Positions 56,397 to 64,000 of a stretch of 64,000 nt of DNA are shown in pieces. Both the position numbers and the translations under genes were made by a program. Numbering within the stretch: the stretch's first letter is position 1; every line of letters starts with the position of its first letter. Under the pieces are notes generated by a model. It was not told the origin of the DNA. It ran no database searches and saw only the letters and a program-made list of their open reading frames with translations. Origin of the DNA: Mayfieldus sp963740555 (GTDB lineage Bacteria; Actinomycetota; Thermoleophilia; Solirubrobacterales; 70-9); assembly GCA_963740555.1 (NCBI GenBank), contig CAVUES010000010.1, positions 154,247 to 218,246 of the forward strand, given 5' to 3'.

Positions 56397-56465
56397 GTCA
56401 TTTGTCATTCGTCATTCGGCCGGAGCCCAAGCCCGAATGACGAGTGACGAGTCACGAATGACGAG
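56397..56465. repeat. Inverted heptad array between convergent genes
   Basis: GTCATTT, GTCATTC, GTCATTC (56397-56417), a GC-rich centre GGCCGGAGCCCAAGCCC, then GAATGAC, GAGTGAC, GAGTCAC, GAATGAC and GAG (56435-56465). The two arms can pair, so it may act as a bidirectional terminator for the regulator and msrB. Confidence 0.9.
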
Positions 56466-56469
56466 CTAG

Positions 56470-56874
56470 CTACTTCTCCTCGAATTCGAGCGCGCAGCTA
56501 TTGATGCAGTAGCGCTCTCCGGTCGACCCGGGCCCGTCGTTGAAGACGTGGCCGAGATGCGCGTCGCAGTGCTTGCAGACGACCTCGGTGCGGCGCATCA
56601 TCAGACTGTTGTCGGGCCGCAGCTCGACGTGCTCCAGGTTGGCCGGCTCGGTGAAGCTCGGCCAGCCGGTCCCGGAGTCGAACTTGGTGTCGGAGGAGAA
56701 GAGCTCGGTGCCGCAGCCGACGCAGCGATACATCCCGTCGCCGTGGTTGTCCCAGTACTCGCCGCTGAAGGGCGCCTCGGTGCCAGCGCGGCGCGTCACC
56801 TCGTACTGCTCGGGTGTGAGCTCTGCCCGCCATTCCTCGTCTGACTTGCGGATCTTCTCTGCCTTGCTGGCCAT
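56470..56874 (-). CDS. msrB: Peptide-methionine (R)-S-oxide reductase
   Basis: 134 residues, full-length MsrB without MsrA. Zinc site Cys51/Cys54 (CVGCG) and Cys100/Cys103 (CKHCD); catalytic Cys123 in RYCINSCALEF; HLGHVFNDGP and GWPSFTEP are family blocks. Reduces R-methionine sulfoxide in proteins with thioredoxin. Strong Shine-Dalgarno AAAGGAGGTAG just before the ATG. Ends at the heptad array. Confidence 0.96.
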   Translation of the reverse strand: MASKAEKIRKSDEEWRAELTPEQYEVTRRAGTEAPFSGEYWDNHGDGMYRCVGCGTELFSSDTKFDSGTGWPSFTEPANLEHVELRPDNSLMMRRTEVVCKHCDAHLGHVFNDGPGSTGERYCINSCALEFEEK

Positions 56875-56950
56875 GCACTACCTCCTTTTGACTAGGCCAC
56901 GAGCTTAGGGTCACCGACCGGGCCGCGGACGCTAGTTCGACTCCATTTGC

Positions 56951-56969
56951 CTGACTTCAAGTCAGTTTT
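56951..56969 (+). terminator. Small hairpin with T-run before the CAP gene
   Basis: CTGACTT-c-AAGTCAG followed by TTTT (56951-56969), in the divergent msrB/CAP gap. Could be a weak intrinsic terminator, an attenuator for the CAP gene, or an operator; the last two are more likely given the divergent setting. Confidence 0.3.
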
Positions 56970-56992
56970 GCAGAGGGTCGAAGCGGGCCTCG

Positions 56993-57613
56993 ATGAAGCG
57001 AACCGCGATCCTTGGGGTGTTCTGCCTGCTTGGGATGCTCGTACTGGCGAGCAACGCCCCGGCTCTCGATACGTCCGGCGTACTGTCAACAGGGCCCAAC
57101 ATCCGCGCCCTTGCCCTCTCGGGCAACCGCACCGCGATCCGGGCCCTTGCCGCCCCGACCGAAACCTGCGCCGATACCGACGACCCCAACGCACCGATCG
57201 CGGCTCAGGAGGCGGCGATGGAATGCATGGTCAACTTCGCGCGCCAACAGGCCGGTCTGCGAGCGCTCAGCGACTCGCGCAAGCTGGATGGCTCGGCCGA
57301 CGACAAGGCCGCCGACATCCTGCGCTGCAGTCAATTCAGCCACGAGGCCTGCGGGCGCGATTTCCTGTTCTGGTTCCGGCGCACCGGATACCTCAGGAAC
57401 CATTGCTGGTGGGCGGGGGAGAACCTCGCCTGGGGCACCGGCAGCCTCGGCTCGGTTCGTGCGGTGATGAAGGCGTGGCTGCACTCGCCCTCGCACCGCG
57501 CCAACCTGCTCGGCGCCGAGTACGACGACTTCGGGATCTCGCTTCGGGTCGGGGGCCTCTCCGGAAACCCCGACGCCCATCTCTGGGTCAACCACTTCGG
57601 CAGCCACTGCTGA
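56993..57613 (+). CDS. Exported CAP/SCP-domain protein
   Basis: 206 residues. Signal peptide RTAILGVFCLLGMLVLASNAPAL. CAP domain from about 65: AAQEAAMECMVNFARQQAGLRALSDSRKLDGSADDKAADILRCSQFSHEACGRDFLFWFRRTGY, AGENLAWGTGSLGSVRAVMKAWLHSPSHRANLLGAEYDDFGISLRV. The His/Glu pairs of CAP (SHEAC, GENLAWG, SPSHRANLL) are kept; several Cys (CADTDD, CMV, CSQ, CGRD, NHCWW, SHC) suggest disulfides. Secreted; biochemical role in bacteria is unclear, often linked to wall or sporulation. Confidence 0.85.
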   Translation: MKRTAILGVFCLLGMLVLASNAPALDTSGVLSTGPNIRALALSGNRTAIRALAAPTETCADTDDPNAPIAAQEAAMECMVNFARQQAGLRALSDSRKLDGSADDKAADILRCSQFSHEACGRDFLFWFRRTGYLRNHCWWAGENLAWGTGSLGSVRAVMKAWLHSPSHRANLLGAEYDDFGISLRVGGLSGNPDAHLWVNHFGSHC

Positions 57614-57646
57614 CCGGGCGGGCTGACGGGCGCCTAGGATGCCCGC

Positions 57647-58429
57647 GTGCCCGACTCCTTCTACGTCCCCGATGGGGACCGTTTCGTCTCCTCCGAGCTG
57701 ACCCGCGGGCCGTGGGACCCCGACTTCCAGCACGCCGGCCCACCCGCCGCGCTGCTCGGGCGTGAGATCGAGCGTCTCGAGGACGCCGAGGATTTCCAGG
57801 TCGCCCGGATCAGCTTCGAGATCATGCGCGCGGTGCCGATCGCCCCGCTGCGGGTGCGGGCGCGAGTGACGCGACCGGGGCGCCGCGTGCAGCTGGTCGA
57901 GGGATCGCTGTCCGACGAGGACGGAGAGGTGATGCGGGTGACCGCCTGGCGGCTGCGAACCGCCCCGGTGGAGCTTCCCGAGCTGCCCGACTCGGAGCAG
58001 CCGCCGCCTGGCCCCGAGAGCGCCGAACCGGGCGGCTTCATCGCAACAGGCCATGAGGTCGGCTACCACACGGCGATGGAATACCGCTTCCTCGAGGGCG
58101 CGTTCACCGAATTGGGCCCGGCGAAGGTGTGGATGCGGATGCGCCATCCGCTGGTCGCCGCCGAGCAGCCCTCGCCCTTACAACGGGTGCTGACCGCCGC
58201 CGACTCCGGAAACGGCGTCAGCGTGACGCTCGACTGGACACGCTTTCTGTTCATCAACGTCGACCTCAGCGTCTATCTGGAGCGGATGCCGGTCGGCGAG
58301 TGGGTGTGCCTCGACGCGGTCACGCGGCCGCAGCGCAACGGCATTGGCGTCGCCGACACCCTGCTGCTCGACGAGCGCGGGCGCATCGGGCGCGGGTTGC
58401 AATCGTTGCTAATCGGCGAGCGCGATTGA
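57647..58429 (+). CDS. Thioesterase-family (TesB-like, double hotdog) protein
   Basis: 260 residues, GTG start. First hotdog: FVSSELTRGPWDPDFQHAGPPAALLGREIERLEDAEDFQVARISFEIMRAVPIAPLRVRARVTRPGRRVQLVEGSL. Second: VWMRMRHPLVAAEQPSPLQRVLTAADSGNGVSVTLDWTRFLFINVDLSVYLERMPVGEWVCLDAVTRPQRNGIGVADTLLLDERGRIGRGLQSLLI. Similar to actinobacterial acyl-CoA thioesterase / 4HBT_3 proteins. Probably hydrolyses an acyl-CoA; the chain is unknown. Starts 33 nt after the CAP stop. Confidence 0.85.
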   Translation: MPDSFYVPDGDRFVSSELTRGPWDPDFQHAGPPAALLGREIERLEDAEDFQVARISFEIMRAVPIAPLRVRARVTRPGRRVQLVEGSLSDEDGEVMRVTAWRLRTAPVELPELPDSEQPPPGPESAEPGGFIATGHEVGYHTAMEYRFLEGAFTELGPAKVWMRMRHPLVAAEQPSPLQRVLTAADSGNGVSVTLDWTRFLFINVDLSVYLERMPVGEWVCLDAVTRPQRNGIGVADTLLLDERGRIGRGLQSLLIGERD

Positions 58430-58524
58430 GGCGCCGTTTATCTCGATACTGCATAGTGGTCTCTTGAGGCTGGTCAAGTGTCCAGCCGCTCGATTGCCGT
58501 TCAGGGGTGGGCCCAATCGGCCCG

Positions 58525-59142
58525 ATGGCAGCAATGATGCTCTTCTCGCTCCCAGCCGAGCTTGGATACGGAGCCCTTTTTGGGCTCCTACTCGCCGAAT
58601 ACGGCGGTCTTCCGGTGCCTGGCGAGACCGCACTGCTCGGCGCGGTGGTCCTGGCCGGTGCCGGACACCTCTCGCTGCCGCTTGTGATCCTGGTTTCGGT
58701 CACGGCGGCGATCCTCGGCGATTGCCTCGGTTACGTGATCGGCCGTCGCGGCGGCCGAGTGCTGCTGCTGCGACCGGGCCGCTTCGTCGCCAAGCGCCAT
58801 CGGATGCTTCATGGGGCGGAGCGGTTCTTCGCCCGCTATGGAGACGCCGCGGTCTTTCTCTCGCGCTGGGTTCCCTGCGCCCGCTATCTCACGCCTCTCA
58901 CCGCCGGCGCCGCGGAGATGTCGTGGCACAGGTTCATGATCTTCAACGTCGCCGGCGGGATCGTCTGGGTCGCAAGCCTGGTGACCATTGCGGCCTACTT
59001 CGGCGCGGCCGGCGCGGCGGCGTTTTCGGGATTGGGCCTGATGGCGGCTATCGCCAGCGCCGTGCTCGCCTGGGCACGGGCGACGATCGCCCGCCGCCAG
59101 AGCGTCGCGGCCGAGGTCGCGCGCGCCGCCGCCGCCGCCTGA
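58525..59142 (+). CDS. DedA-family membrane protein
   Basis: 205 residues from ATG (GTG at 58507 possible). LFGLLLAEYGGLPVPGETALLGAVVLAGAG with the PGE motif, VTAAILGDCLGYVIGRRGGRVLLLR, FFARYGDAAVFLSRWVPCARYLTPLTAGAAEMSWHRFMIFNVAGGIVWVA with the conserved Arg-x-x-Pro region. About five helices. DedA/VTT proteins are linked to polyprenyl- or phospholipid flipping and to proton-motive-force homeostasis. The tail (RRQSVAAEVARAAAAA) is basic then Ala-rich. Confidence 0.92.
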   Translation: MAAMMLFSLPAELGYGALFGLLLAEYGGLPVPGETALLGAVVLAGAGHLSLPLVILVSVTAAILGDCLGYVIGRRGGRVLLLRPGRFVAKRHRMLHGAERFFARYGDAAVFLSRWVPCARYLTPLTAGAAEMSWHRFMIFNVAGGIVWVASLVTIAAYFGAAGAAAFSGLGLMAAIASAVLAWARATIARRQSVAAEVARAAAAA

Positions 59143-59191
59143 CCCGCAACGGAGCCGGCCGGCCGCGACCGGCGGATAGATTCCGGGCGGC

Positions 59192-59638
59192 GTGAAACCG
59201 GTCACCGTTTCCGTCGCCGTCCCCAACAGCCGCGAAGAGGTCTACGGCTTCCTCGACGTGCTGGCCAACCACGAGTCGTTCACCGACCACCTGATGGTCG
59301 ACTGGGAGCTTTCGGGCCCCCGTTCGGGGGTCGGGGCACGAGCCCAGGCACGGGTGAGGGGGGTGGCCTCCAACGAGCTGATCGAAATCGAGGTGATCGA
59401 GGCCGAACCGCCTCGCCGAATCGTCGAGGAGGACGTTGGCGCCAAGGGGCGGCGACGGACCCGTGGCACCTACCTGCTCGAGAAGCTGCCCGACGGCGGC
59501 ACCAAGATCTGCTTCGAATTCGCCTGGCTGGAAGCCCCCTGGAACGAGCGTCTTGCGGCGCCGCTGATGCGGGTCTTCATGAGGCGTGCCAACGGCAAGG
59601 CGATGCGCCGGCTGGCAAAACAGCTGAATCAGGGCTAA
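59192..59638 (+). CDS. SRPBCC-family protein
   Basis: 148 residues, GTG start. START/Bet v1-like: VTVSVAVPNSREEVYGFLDVLANHESFTDHLMVDWELSGP, IEIEVIEAEPPRRIVEEDVGAKGRRRTRGTYLLEKLPDGGTKICFEFAWLEAPWNERLAAPLMRVFMRRANGKAMRRLAKQL. Polyketide-cyclase / lipid-binding class; an unknown hydrophobic ligand is expected. Cytosolic. Third of a run of plus-strand genes with short gaps. Confidence 0.88.
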   Translation: MKPVTVSVAVPNSREEVYGFLDVLANHESFTDHLMVDWELSGPRSGVGARAQARVRGVASNELIEIEVIEAEPPRRIVEEDVGAKGRRRTRGTYLLEKLPDGGTKICFEFAWLEAPWNERLAAPLMRVFMRRANGKAMRRLAKQLNQG

Positions 59639-59665
59639 CGAACCCGGCGTCACGAGCCGATACGA

Positions 59666-60400
59666 GTGTTTGTGGAGGCTCGCACGATCTCCATAGCTGA
59701 AGCTGCGAAAGGCTCTCGCAACGGCTCGGCGGCGGAGATTCGCCTCGCCGGGCCTTCGCTCCCGGCCGGCTTTCTGCATCGCCGGGGACGGAGGCTCTGG
59801 GGACTCGTGCACAAGCGCCGCACCGCCGGGACGTTGCGGGTGTCCAAGGATGACTTGGTCGTCGACGCGCGGGCCGAGTTCCGGGGCCGGCTCGAGATCC
59901 CCTGGGACTCGATCCGCAAGGCGGTCGTCGACGACGGTGGACGCTGGGGCTATGTGTCGGAGGTCTGCCGCTTTCCCGTTTACGCCGATCGCCCCGACGG
60001 GCCTGGCCACGGGACCCTCATCGGCCCCCTATGGAGCCAGGCGTCGTCGCTGATGCCGCCGCGGTGCCCGGTGCCGGCGCTCGATCCGGTCCCGGCAAGG
60101 GCGCCCAACGTCGCGCTGATCTTCGATCCCGGTGTTGCCGCTCCGACGCAGCGCGAGCAGAGCGGTCACGGGTCGACCGGGGTGGAGCCAATCGTCGGCC
60201 TGCTTCTTCGCGTCGACGACCCCGATGCCGCTCGCGAGGCGCTTGGCTCCAAGCTCACGATCGGCGATCTCGATCAGGGCGACCTCGACTACCTGATCCG
60301 CATCGCCCGCGGCGGTTCGGGCAACGGACAGGCCGGAAACGGCGCCTCCCGCAGCGCCTCGCTTCACGACGTCGCCTCGGTCAACCGCGCCTCCGCCTAG
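59666..60400 (+). CDS. Hypothetical protein
   Basis: 244 residues, GTG start. No membrane helix. LVHKRRTAGTLRVSKDDLVVDARAEFRGRLEIPWDSIRKAVVDDGGRWGYVSEVCRFPVYAD looks like a PH-like or bacterial PH_domain strand pattern; the C-terminal part is VEPIVGLLLRVDDPDAAREALGSKLTIGDLDQGDLDYLIRIARGGSG, ending low-complexity. A Bacterial-PH-type protein is my best guess, not a firm call. Same strand as RDD gene 40 nt on. Confidence 0.6.
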   Translation: MFVEARTISIAEAAKGSRNGSAAEIRLAGPSLPAGFLHRRGRRLWGLVHKRRTAGTLRVSKDDLVVDARAEFRGRLEIPWDSIRKAVVDDGGRWGYVSEVCRFPVYADRPDGPGHGTLIGPLWSQASSLMPPRCPVPALDPVPARAPNVALIFDPGVAAPTQREQSGHGSTGVEPIVGLLLRVDDPDAAREALGSKLTIGDLDQGDLDYLIRIARGGSGNGQAGNGASRSASLHDVASVNRASA

Positions 60401-60442
60401 TCGGCCCTGAGCGACCGGCGGCGAGCCTAGACTCGCCGCGCG

Positions 60443-61462
60443 ATGGGGGAAAGCACCGGCAGCCTTCCCGACCCGCCCGAGCGGCCGGACGACTCGACCC
60501 GGCGCCGACGCACGCCGTTGCCGGCTCGGCTTCTGGGCAGCGGCGCGCGCGGGGCCCAGCGCGTCGCCCGTGTGACCGGAATCGAGGGCGCGACGGAGGC
60601 GATCGCAGAGGAGGCGATCGTGCGCGCGATCGAGAGCCAGGCGGCGGAGCGGGCCCTCGCCCGCGTCATTCAGGGCCCGATCGTCGAGGAAGCGGTCGAG
60701 CAGGCGATGCGAAGCCCAGCCGTCGAGCGGGCCCTCAACGAGGCGATCGACAGTGAGATGATCGATCGCGTCTGGGAGCGGCTGCTCGCCAGCGACGAGG
60801 CGCAGAAGCTGGTCGAGCGGATCGCCGAGGCGCCCGAGGTCAGAAGCGCGATCACCGCGCAGGGCGCGGGCCTGATCGAGGACATCGGCCGCGAGGCCGC
60901 GAAGGCGACGCATCGCCTCGACGGCGCCTTCGAGTGGGTGTTGCGGCGAGTCTTCTTCCGCAAGCGGCGCACCGAGGGGACCGACAGGGCCGGTGCGGTG
61001 AGCCGGACGATCGCGATCCTCCTCGACGGAGCGATTCTCAACGCCGCGTTTCTCGCCCTCGCCGGCGTGATCACGCTTGTCCTCTCACTGGCCTTCGGTA
61101 GAGGGGGCGAGGCGTCGGCACCGGCGATCGCGATCGGCGCCGGCACCTGGCTGATTGCCGGATCGCTCTACCTGGTCTCATTCTGGGCTCTGGCCGGGCA
61201 GACGCCGGGAATGCGCTTCGTCCGCATCAGGCTCGATTCGGCGGACGGGAGACGGATCGGGGGGCGCCGCGCCGTGCGGCGCCTGTTCGGACTTGCGATC
61301 GCGATCCTGCCGCTCGGGGCCGGGCTCTGGCCGATCGTCTTCGCCGACGATCGGCATGGCTGGCACGACCGTTTCGCCGGCACCGAGGTTCTCTACGCCG
61401 ACACCGGGCCGGTCCCGGCTCCCTGGGCCGGTTCGGCGCAGACAAGCGAGGATGCCTCGTGA
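60443..61462 (+). CDS. RDD-family membrane protein
   Basis: 339 residues. A cytosolic helical half (TGIEGATEAIAEEAIVRAIESQAAERALARVIQGPIVEEAVEQAMRSPAVERALNEAIDSEMIDRVWERLLASDEAQKLVERIAEAPEVRSAIT) with repeated helix pairs precedes the RDD part: RAGAVSRTIAILLDGAILNAAFLALAGVITLVLS, LYLVSFWALAGQTPGMRFVRIRLDS, then RRAVRRLFGLAIAILPLGAGLWPIVFADDRHGWHDRFAGTEVLYA, with RDD-type Arg/Asp residues. Function unknown (ion or small-molecule transport suggested for the family). GTGA overlap with the next gene. Confidence 0.88.
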   Translation: MGESTGSLPDPPERPDDSTRRRRTPLPARLLGSGARGAQRVARVTGIEGATEAIAEEAIVRAIESQAAERALARVIQGPIVEEAVEQAMRSPAVERALNEAIDSEMIDRVWERLLASDEAQKLVERIAEAPEVRSAITAQGAGLIEDIGREAAKATHRLDGAFEWVLRRVFFRKRRTEGTDRAGAVSRTIAILLDGAILNAAFLALAGVITLVLSLAFGRGGEASAPAIAIGAGTWLIAGSLYLVSFWALAGQTPGMRFVRIRLDSADGRRIGGRRAVRRLFGLAIAILPLGAGLWPIVFADDRHGWHDRFAGTEVLYADTGPVPAPWAGSAQTSEDAS

Positions 61463-62361
61463 CGAGCTTCGAGACCCTGCTCTACTCGGTCGACGAAGCG
61501 ATCGCGACGATCACCCTCAACCGTCCCGACTCGCTGAACACGATCGTCCCTCCGATGCCTGACGAGCTGGAGGCGGCGGTCCATGAGGCGACTCGGGACC
61601 GGGCCGTGAAGGTGATCGTCCTGCGCGGCGCCGGGCGGGCGTTCTGCGCCGGCTTCGACTTCGGCGAGGGCTTTCACCACTGGGACCAGGGCCTCACCAC
61701 CGGGGGGCAGTGGGACCCGGGCAAGGACTTCGCGGTCACCACCTCGCAGAGCCTCGGGCCGGTGCCCAAGTTCATGAGCATGTGGCGCTCGCCGAAGCCC
61801 GTGATCGCCCAGGTGCACGGCTGGTGCGTCGGGGGCGGCAGCGACATGGCGCTGTGCGCGGACCTCGTGATCGCCAGCGACGACGCCCGGATCGGGACGC
61901 CGTACTCGCGCGTCTGGGGTTGTTATCTGAGCGGGATGTGGCTCTACCGGCTCGGGTTGACGAAGGCAAAGGAGCTCGCCCTGACCGGTCGTGCGCTGTC
62001 GGGCCGCGAGGCGGCCGAGATCGAGCTGATCAATCGCGCCGTCCCGTTCGGCGAGCTCGAGCAGACGGTGGGGGAGGAGGCCCGCCGGCTGGCCTCGCTC
62101 CCCGCTTCCCAGCTCGCGGCGATGAAGTTGATCGTCAACCAGGCCTACGAGAACATGGGCCTCGCCTCGACCCAGTTCCTCGGCCCGATCCTCGACGGTT
62201 TGATGCGCAACACGCCCGACGCGCGCCAGTTCGTCGAGACCGCCGCGGCGGAGGGCGTGCGGGCCGCGATTGAGGGGCGCGACGGCCCCTTCGGCGACTA
62301 CAGCCAGGCGCCGGAGTCTGAAAGACCCGATCCAACAAACGTCATCGATCCATCGGATTGA
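61459..62361 (+). CDS. Enoyl-CoA hydratase/isomerase-family protein (crotonase fold)
   Basis: 300 residues, GTG start. SVDEAIATITLNRPDSLNTIVPPMPDELEAAVHEATRDRAVKVIVLRGAGRAFCAGFDFGEGF (oxyanion hole region), AQVHGWCVGGGSDMALCADLVIASDDARIGTPYSRVWGCYLSGMWLYRLGLTKAKELALTGRALSGREAAEIELINRAVPFGEL. The catalytic Glu positions read Gly-Ser/Asp and Arg/Val here, so a hydratase reaction is uncertain; other crotonase chemistry is possible. Longer than typical (about 260) due to the C-terminal tail. Confidence 0.85.
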   Translation: MTSFETLLYSVDEAIATITLNRPDSLNTIVPPMPDELEAAVHEATRDRAVKVIVLRGAGRAFCAGFDFGEGFHHWDQGLTTGGQWDPGKDFAVTTSQSLGPVPKFMSMWRSPKPVIAQVHGWCVGGGSDMALCADLVIASDDARIGTPYSRVWGCYLSGMWLYRLGLTKAKELALTGRALSGREAAEIELINRAVPFGELEQTVGEEARRLASLPASQLAAMKLIVNQAYENMGLASTQFLGPILDGLMRNTPDARQFVETAAAEGVRAAIEGRDGPFGDYSQAPESERPDPTNVIDPSD

Positions 62362-62401
62362 CCATTCGATTGGCTCTCGGATAGGCTCCAGCCGAGGAGA
62401 G

Positions 62402-63568
62402 GTGACGGCACGGAAGTCCGCATTTGGCGTGATCGGGACGGTCGCAGGCCTGATCGTCAGCTTCGCCTGCGTCGCGGCCCTGTTCGCGAGCACGGCCGGC
62501 GCGACCGAGCCGGTCTGGCTCTGCAAGCCCGGCATCCCCAAGAACCCCTGCGAGCCGGGTCTGAAGACCACTCTGGTCTCGCCGGCCGGTCAGGTCCTCG
62601 GGACGCGAAACGTGCGGCAGGCGAGGCACCGCAATATCGACTGCTTCTACGTCTACCCGACGGTCTCAGACCAGAAGACCGGCAACGCGAACCTCAACAT
62701 CGACCCCGAGGAGCGCTCGATCGCGCTCTACCAGGCGGCGCGCTACTCGCAGCAGTGTCGGGTGTTCGCGCCGATGTACCGGCAGCTCACCCTGGTCGGG
62801 ATCCTGGGCGGAGCACAGGGAGATCCCGCGATCGCCTACTCGGACGTCCTCAACGCCTGGAACACCTACCTTCAGAAGTACAACCACGGGCGCGGAGTGG
62901 TCCTGATCGGCCACTCGCAGGGCACGTTCGTCTTGCGGCAGCTGATCAGCCAGGAGATCGACCCGAATGCGGCGGAGAGACGCAAGCTCGTCTCCGCGAT
63001 CCTGCTCGGCGGCAACGCGACCGTCAAGCAGGGGCAGGACTTCGGCGGCGACTTCCAGCACATCAGGGCCTGCCATTTCCGCTGGCAGATCGGCTGCGCG
63101 ATGGGCTTTTCGACCTTCAACGCACCGGTGCCCGCCAACGCGCTCTTCGGGCGCGCCGGAGCCGGGCTTCAGGTCCTGTGCACCAATCCGGCCTCGCTTC
63201 CCGGTGGCTCGGCGCCGCTGAAGACGATCGTCCCCAGCGCCCCCTTCGCGCCGGGAACGACGATCGCGGCGGCGACCCAGGCGGTGGGCTTGACGATCCC
63301 CACCGTCTCGACTCCCTGGGTCGAGGTCGACGGCGCCTATAACGGACAGTGCTCGTCGGCGGACGGAGCCAATGTGCTTCAGACTTCTGGTGTCCCAGGT
63401 GCCCCCACGCTTCATCCGGTCCCCGACGCGACCTGGGGCCTGCACCTGGTCGACGCCAACATCGCTCTGGGAAACCTCGTCGACGTCGTCCGCACCCAGG
63501 CCTTCGTCTACACGCTGCTGCACCGGTTCCACCTGCCGTTCGGCTTCTTCATGCACGCGGCTCGCTGA
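62402..63568 (+). CDS. Secreted DUF3089 protein (lipase-like alpha/beta fold), copy 1
   Basis: 388 residues, GTG start. Signal peptide FGVIGTVAGLIVSFACVAALFASTAGA. Then PVWLCKPGIPKNPCEPGLKTTLVSPAGQVLGTRN, NIDCFYVYPTVSDQKTGNANLNIDPEERSIALYQAARYSQQCRVFAPMYRQLT, and nucleophile elbow GHSQGTFVLRQLI. The Cys pattern and 'CFYVYPTVS' are DUF3089 hallmarks. Likely an exported esterase of unknown substrate. A paralogue starts 106 nt downstream. Confidence 0.88.
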   Translation: MTARKSAFGVIGTVAGLIVSFACVAALFASTAGATEPVWLCKPGIPKNPCEPGLKTTLVSPAGQVLGTRNVRQARHRNIDCFYVYPTVSDQKTGNANLNIDPEERSIALYQAARYSQQCRVFAPMYRQLTLVGILGGAQGDPAIAYSDVLNAWNTYLQKYNHGRGVVLIGHSQGTFVLRQLISQEIDPNAAERRKLVSAILLGGNATVKQGQDFGGDFQHIRACHFRWQIGCAMGFSTFNAPVPANALFGRAGAGLQVLCTNPASLPGGSAPLKTIVPSAPFAPGTTIAAATQAVGLTIPTVSTPWVEVDGAYNGQCSSADGANVLQTSGVPGAPTLHPVPDATWGLHLVDANIALGNLVDVVRTQAFVYTLLHRFHLPFGFFMHAAR

Positions 63569-63674
63569 GCCGGCCGCGGCCATTCGCCGAGCGAGGCCGC
63601 GATACGCACTGGCTGAGTATTCCCGTATCCATGTCCAGGGAAGCAAGCAGGCCGGTTAGCATTGGACCCGGAGG

Positions 63675-64000
63675 ATGAGAGACCAGGGACGGATTGCTGC
63701 AGCGGCCGGGACGATCGCGAGCGTGATCGCCGGCCTTGCCTTCGCCGCCGCTCTGCTGGCGAGCTCGGCCGATGCCGCCGCGCCGGTCTGGCTCTGCAAG
63801 CCGGGCATACCCAACAACCCCTGCCAAACCGGGCTGAAGACGACCTTGGTCTCGCCCAGCGGACAGGTGCTCGGGGAGCGCAACGTGAAGCCTGTCAAGC
63901 ACCCGAAGATCGACTGCTTCTACGTCTACCCGACGGTCTCAGACCAGCAGACGCCGAACGCGAACCTCAACATCGATCCGGAGGAGCGCTCGATCGCGCT
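63675..64000 (+). CDS. Secreted DUF3089 protein, copy 2 (3' end outside window)
   Basis: ATG with GGAGG five bases before it; the frame is open to the window end. Signal peptide AGTIASVIAGLAFAAALLASSADA, then PVWLCKPGIPNNPCQTGLKTTLVSPSGQVLGERN, KIDCFYVYPTVSDQQTPNANLNIDPEERSIA. Near identical to copy 1 from the mature N-terminus on, but with a different signal region, so a tandem duplication. The rest lies beyond base 64000. Confidence 0.9.
   Translation, partial: MRDQGRIAAAAGTIASVIAGLAFAAALLASSADAAAPVWLCKPGIPNNPCQTGLKTTLVSPSGQVLGERNVKPVKHPKIDCFYVYPTVSDQQTPNANLNIDPEERSIA

Overview
The window is about 64 kb of very GC-rich, gene-dense chromosome. The content points to a non-streptomycete actinobacterium, most likely class Thermoleophilia (Solirubrobacterales-like). 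Grounds: frequent GTG/TTG starts and 4-nt ATGA/GTGA overlaps; a decaprenyl-phosphate phosphoribosyltransferase-like UbiA; a UbiE/MenG methyltransferase beside a 14-subunit complex I; a double-length ThyX; and two secreted proteins of the type 'one N-terminal membrane segment, then Lys/Asn-rich short repeats'. Taxonomy is inferred from gene content only. I found no rRNA, tRNA, CRISPR array, transposase or phage gene.

Layout. 1-9.5 kb: lipid and quinone metabolism (partial SDR, FAD-linked oxidase, UbiA, citrate synthase with two small partners, UbiE plus a divergent UbiA-like protein, PfkB kinase, quinone reductase). 9.5-14.6 kb: secreted repeat protein, DEAD-box helicase, response regulator with histidine kinase, Gly-rich protein. 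14.6-19.1 kb: EamA transporter, then HAD phosphatase, APH-type kinase and acyl-CoA dehydrogenase, the three domain types that animal ACAD10 fuses. 19.1-29.7 kb: secreted hydrolase, reductase, RpiB-like protein, sulfotransferase, DUF2804-like protein with a flippase-like protein, Flp/TadE-like protein, SDR, alpha/beta hydrolase, zinc-ribbon protein, saccharopine-dehydrogenase-like protein. 29.7-37 kb: CBS-domain operon, GH114 lipoprotein, LPxTG cupredoxin, tandem ThyX, VOC protein, M14-amidase fusion, coiled-coil protein. 37-52.7 kb: complete nuoA-N operon on the minus strand with an NTF2-like gene between nuoI and nuoJ. 52.8-64 kb: small membrane proteins, flavin reductase, cytochrome c lipoprotein, serS with a NarL-type regulator, msrB, CAP protein, thioesterase, DedA, SRPBCC, RDD, enoyl-CoA hydratase, and two tandem DUF3089 proteins (the second cut by the window end).

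The most unusual content is several families of structured repeats. (1) A roughly 60-nt palindromic element with a GNA-triloop core sits inside or between reading frames: in the FAD oxidase, in NuoJ, NuoG, NuoE and NuoD, and at the nuoD/nuoE junction. Its stem sequences differ between copies, but the differences are compensatory, and the coding copies are read in the same frame (core PAAPGSGAEEAAG). (2) Seven-base tandem arrays (GAGGAAC, GAGCAAC, GAATGAC) occur at gene borders, once as an inverted array around a GC-rich centre. (3) Multi-hairpin units of about 125 nt separate convergent genes. (4) A 96-nt quasi-palindrome abuts an 18-nt tandem repeat. (5) A 123-nt island has terminal inverted repeats. 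These look like REP/RPE-type elements shaping gene borders and protein tails. Mobility and function are inference.
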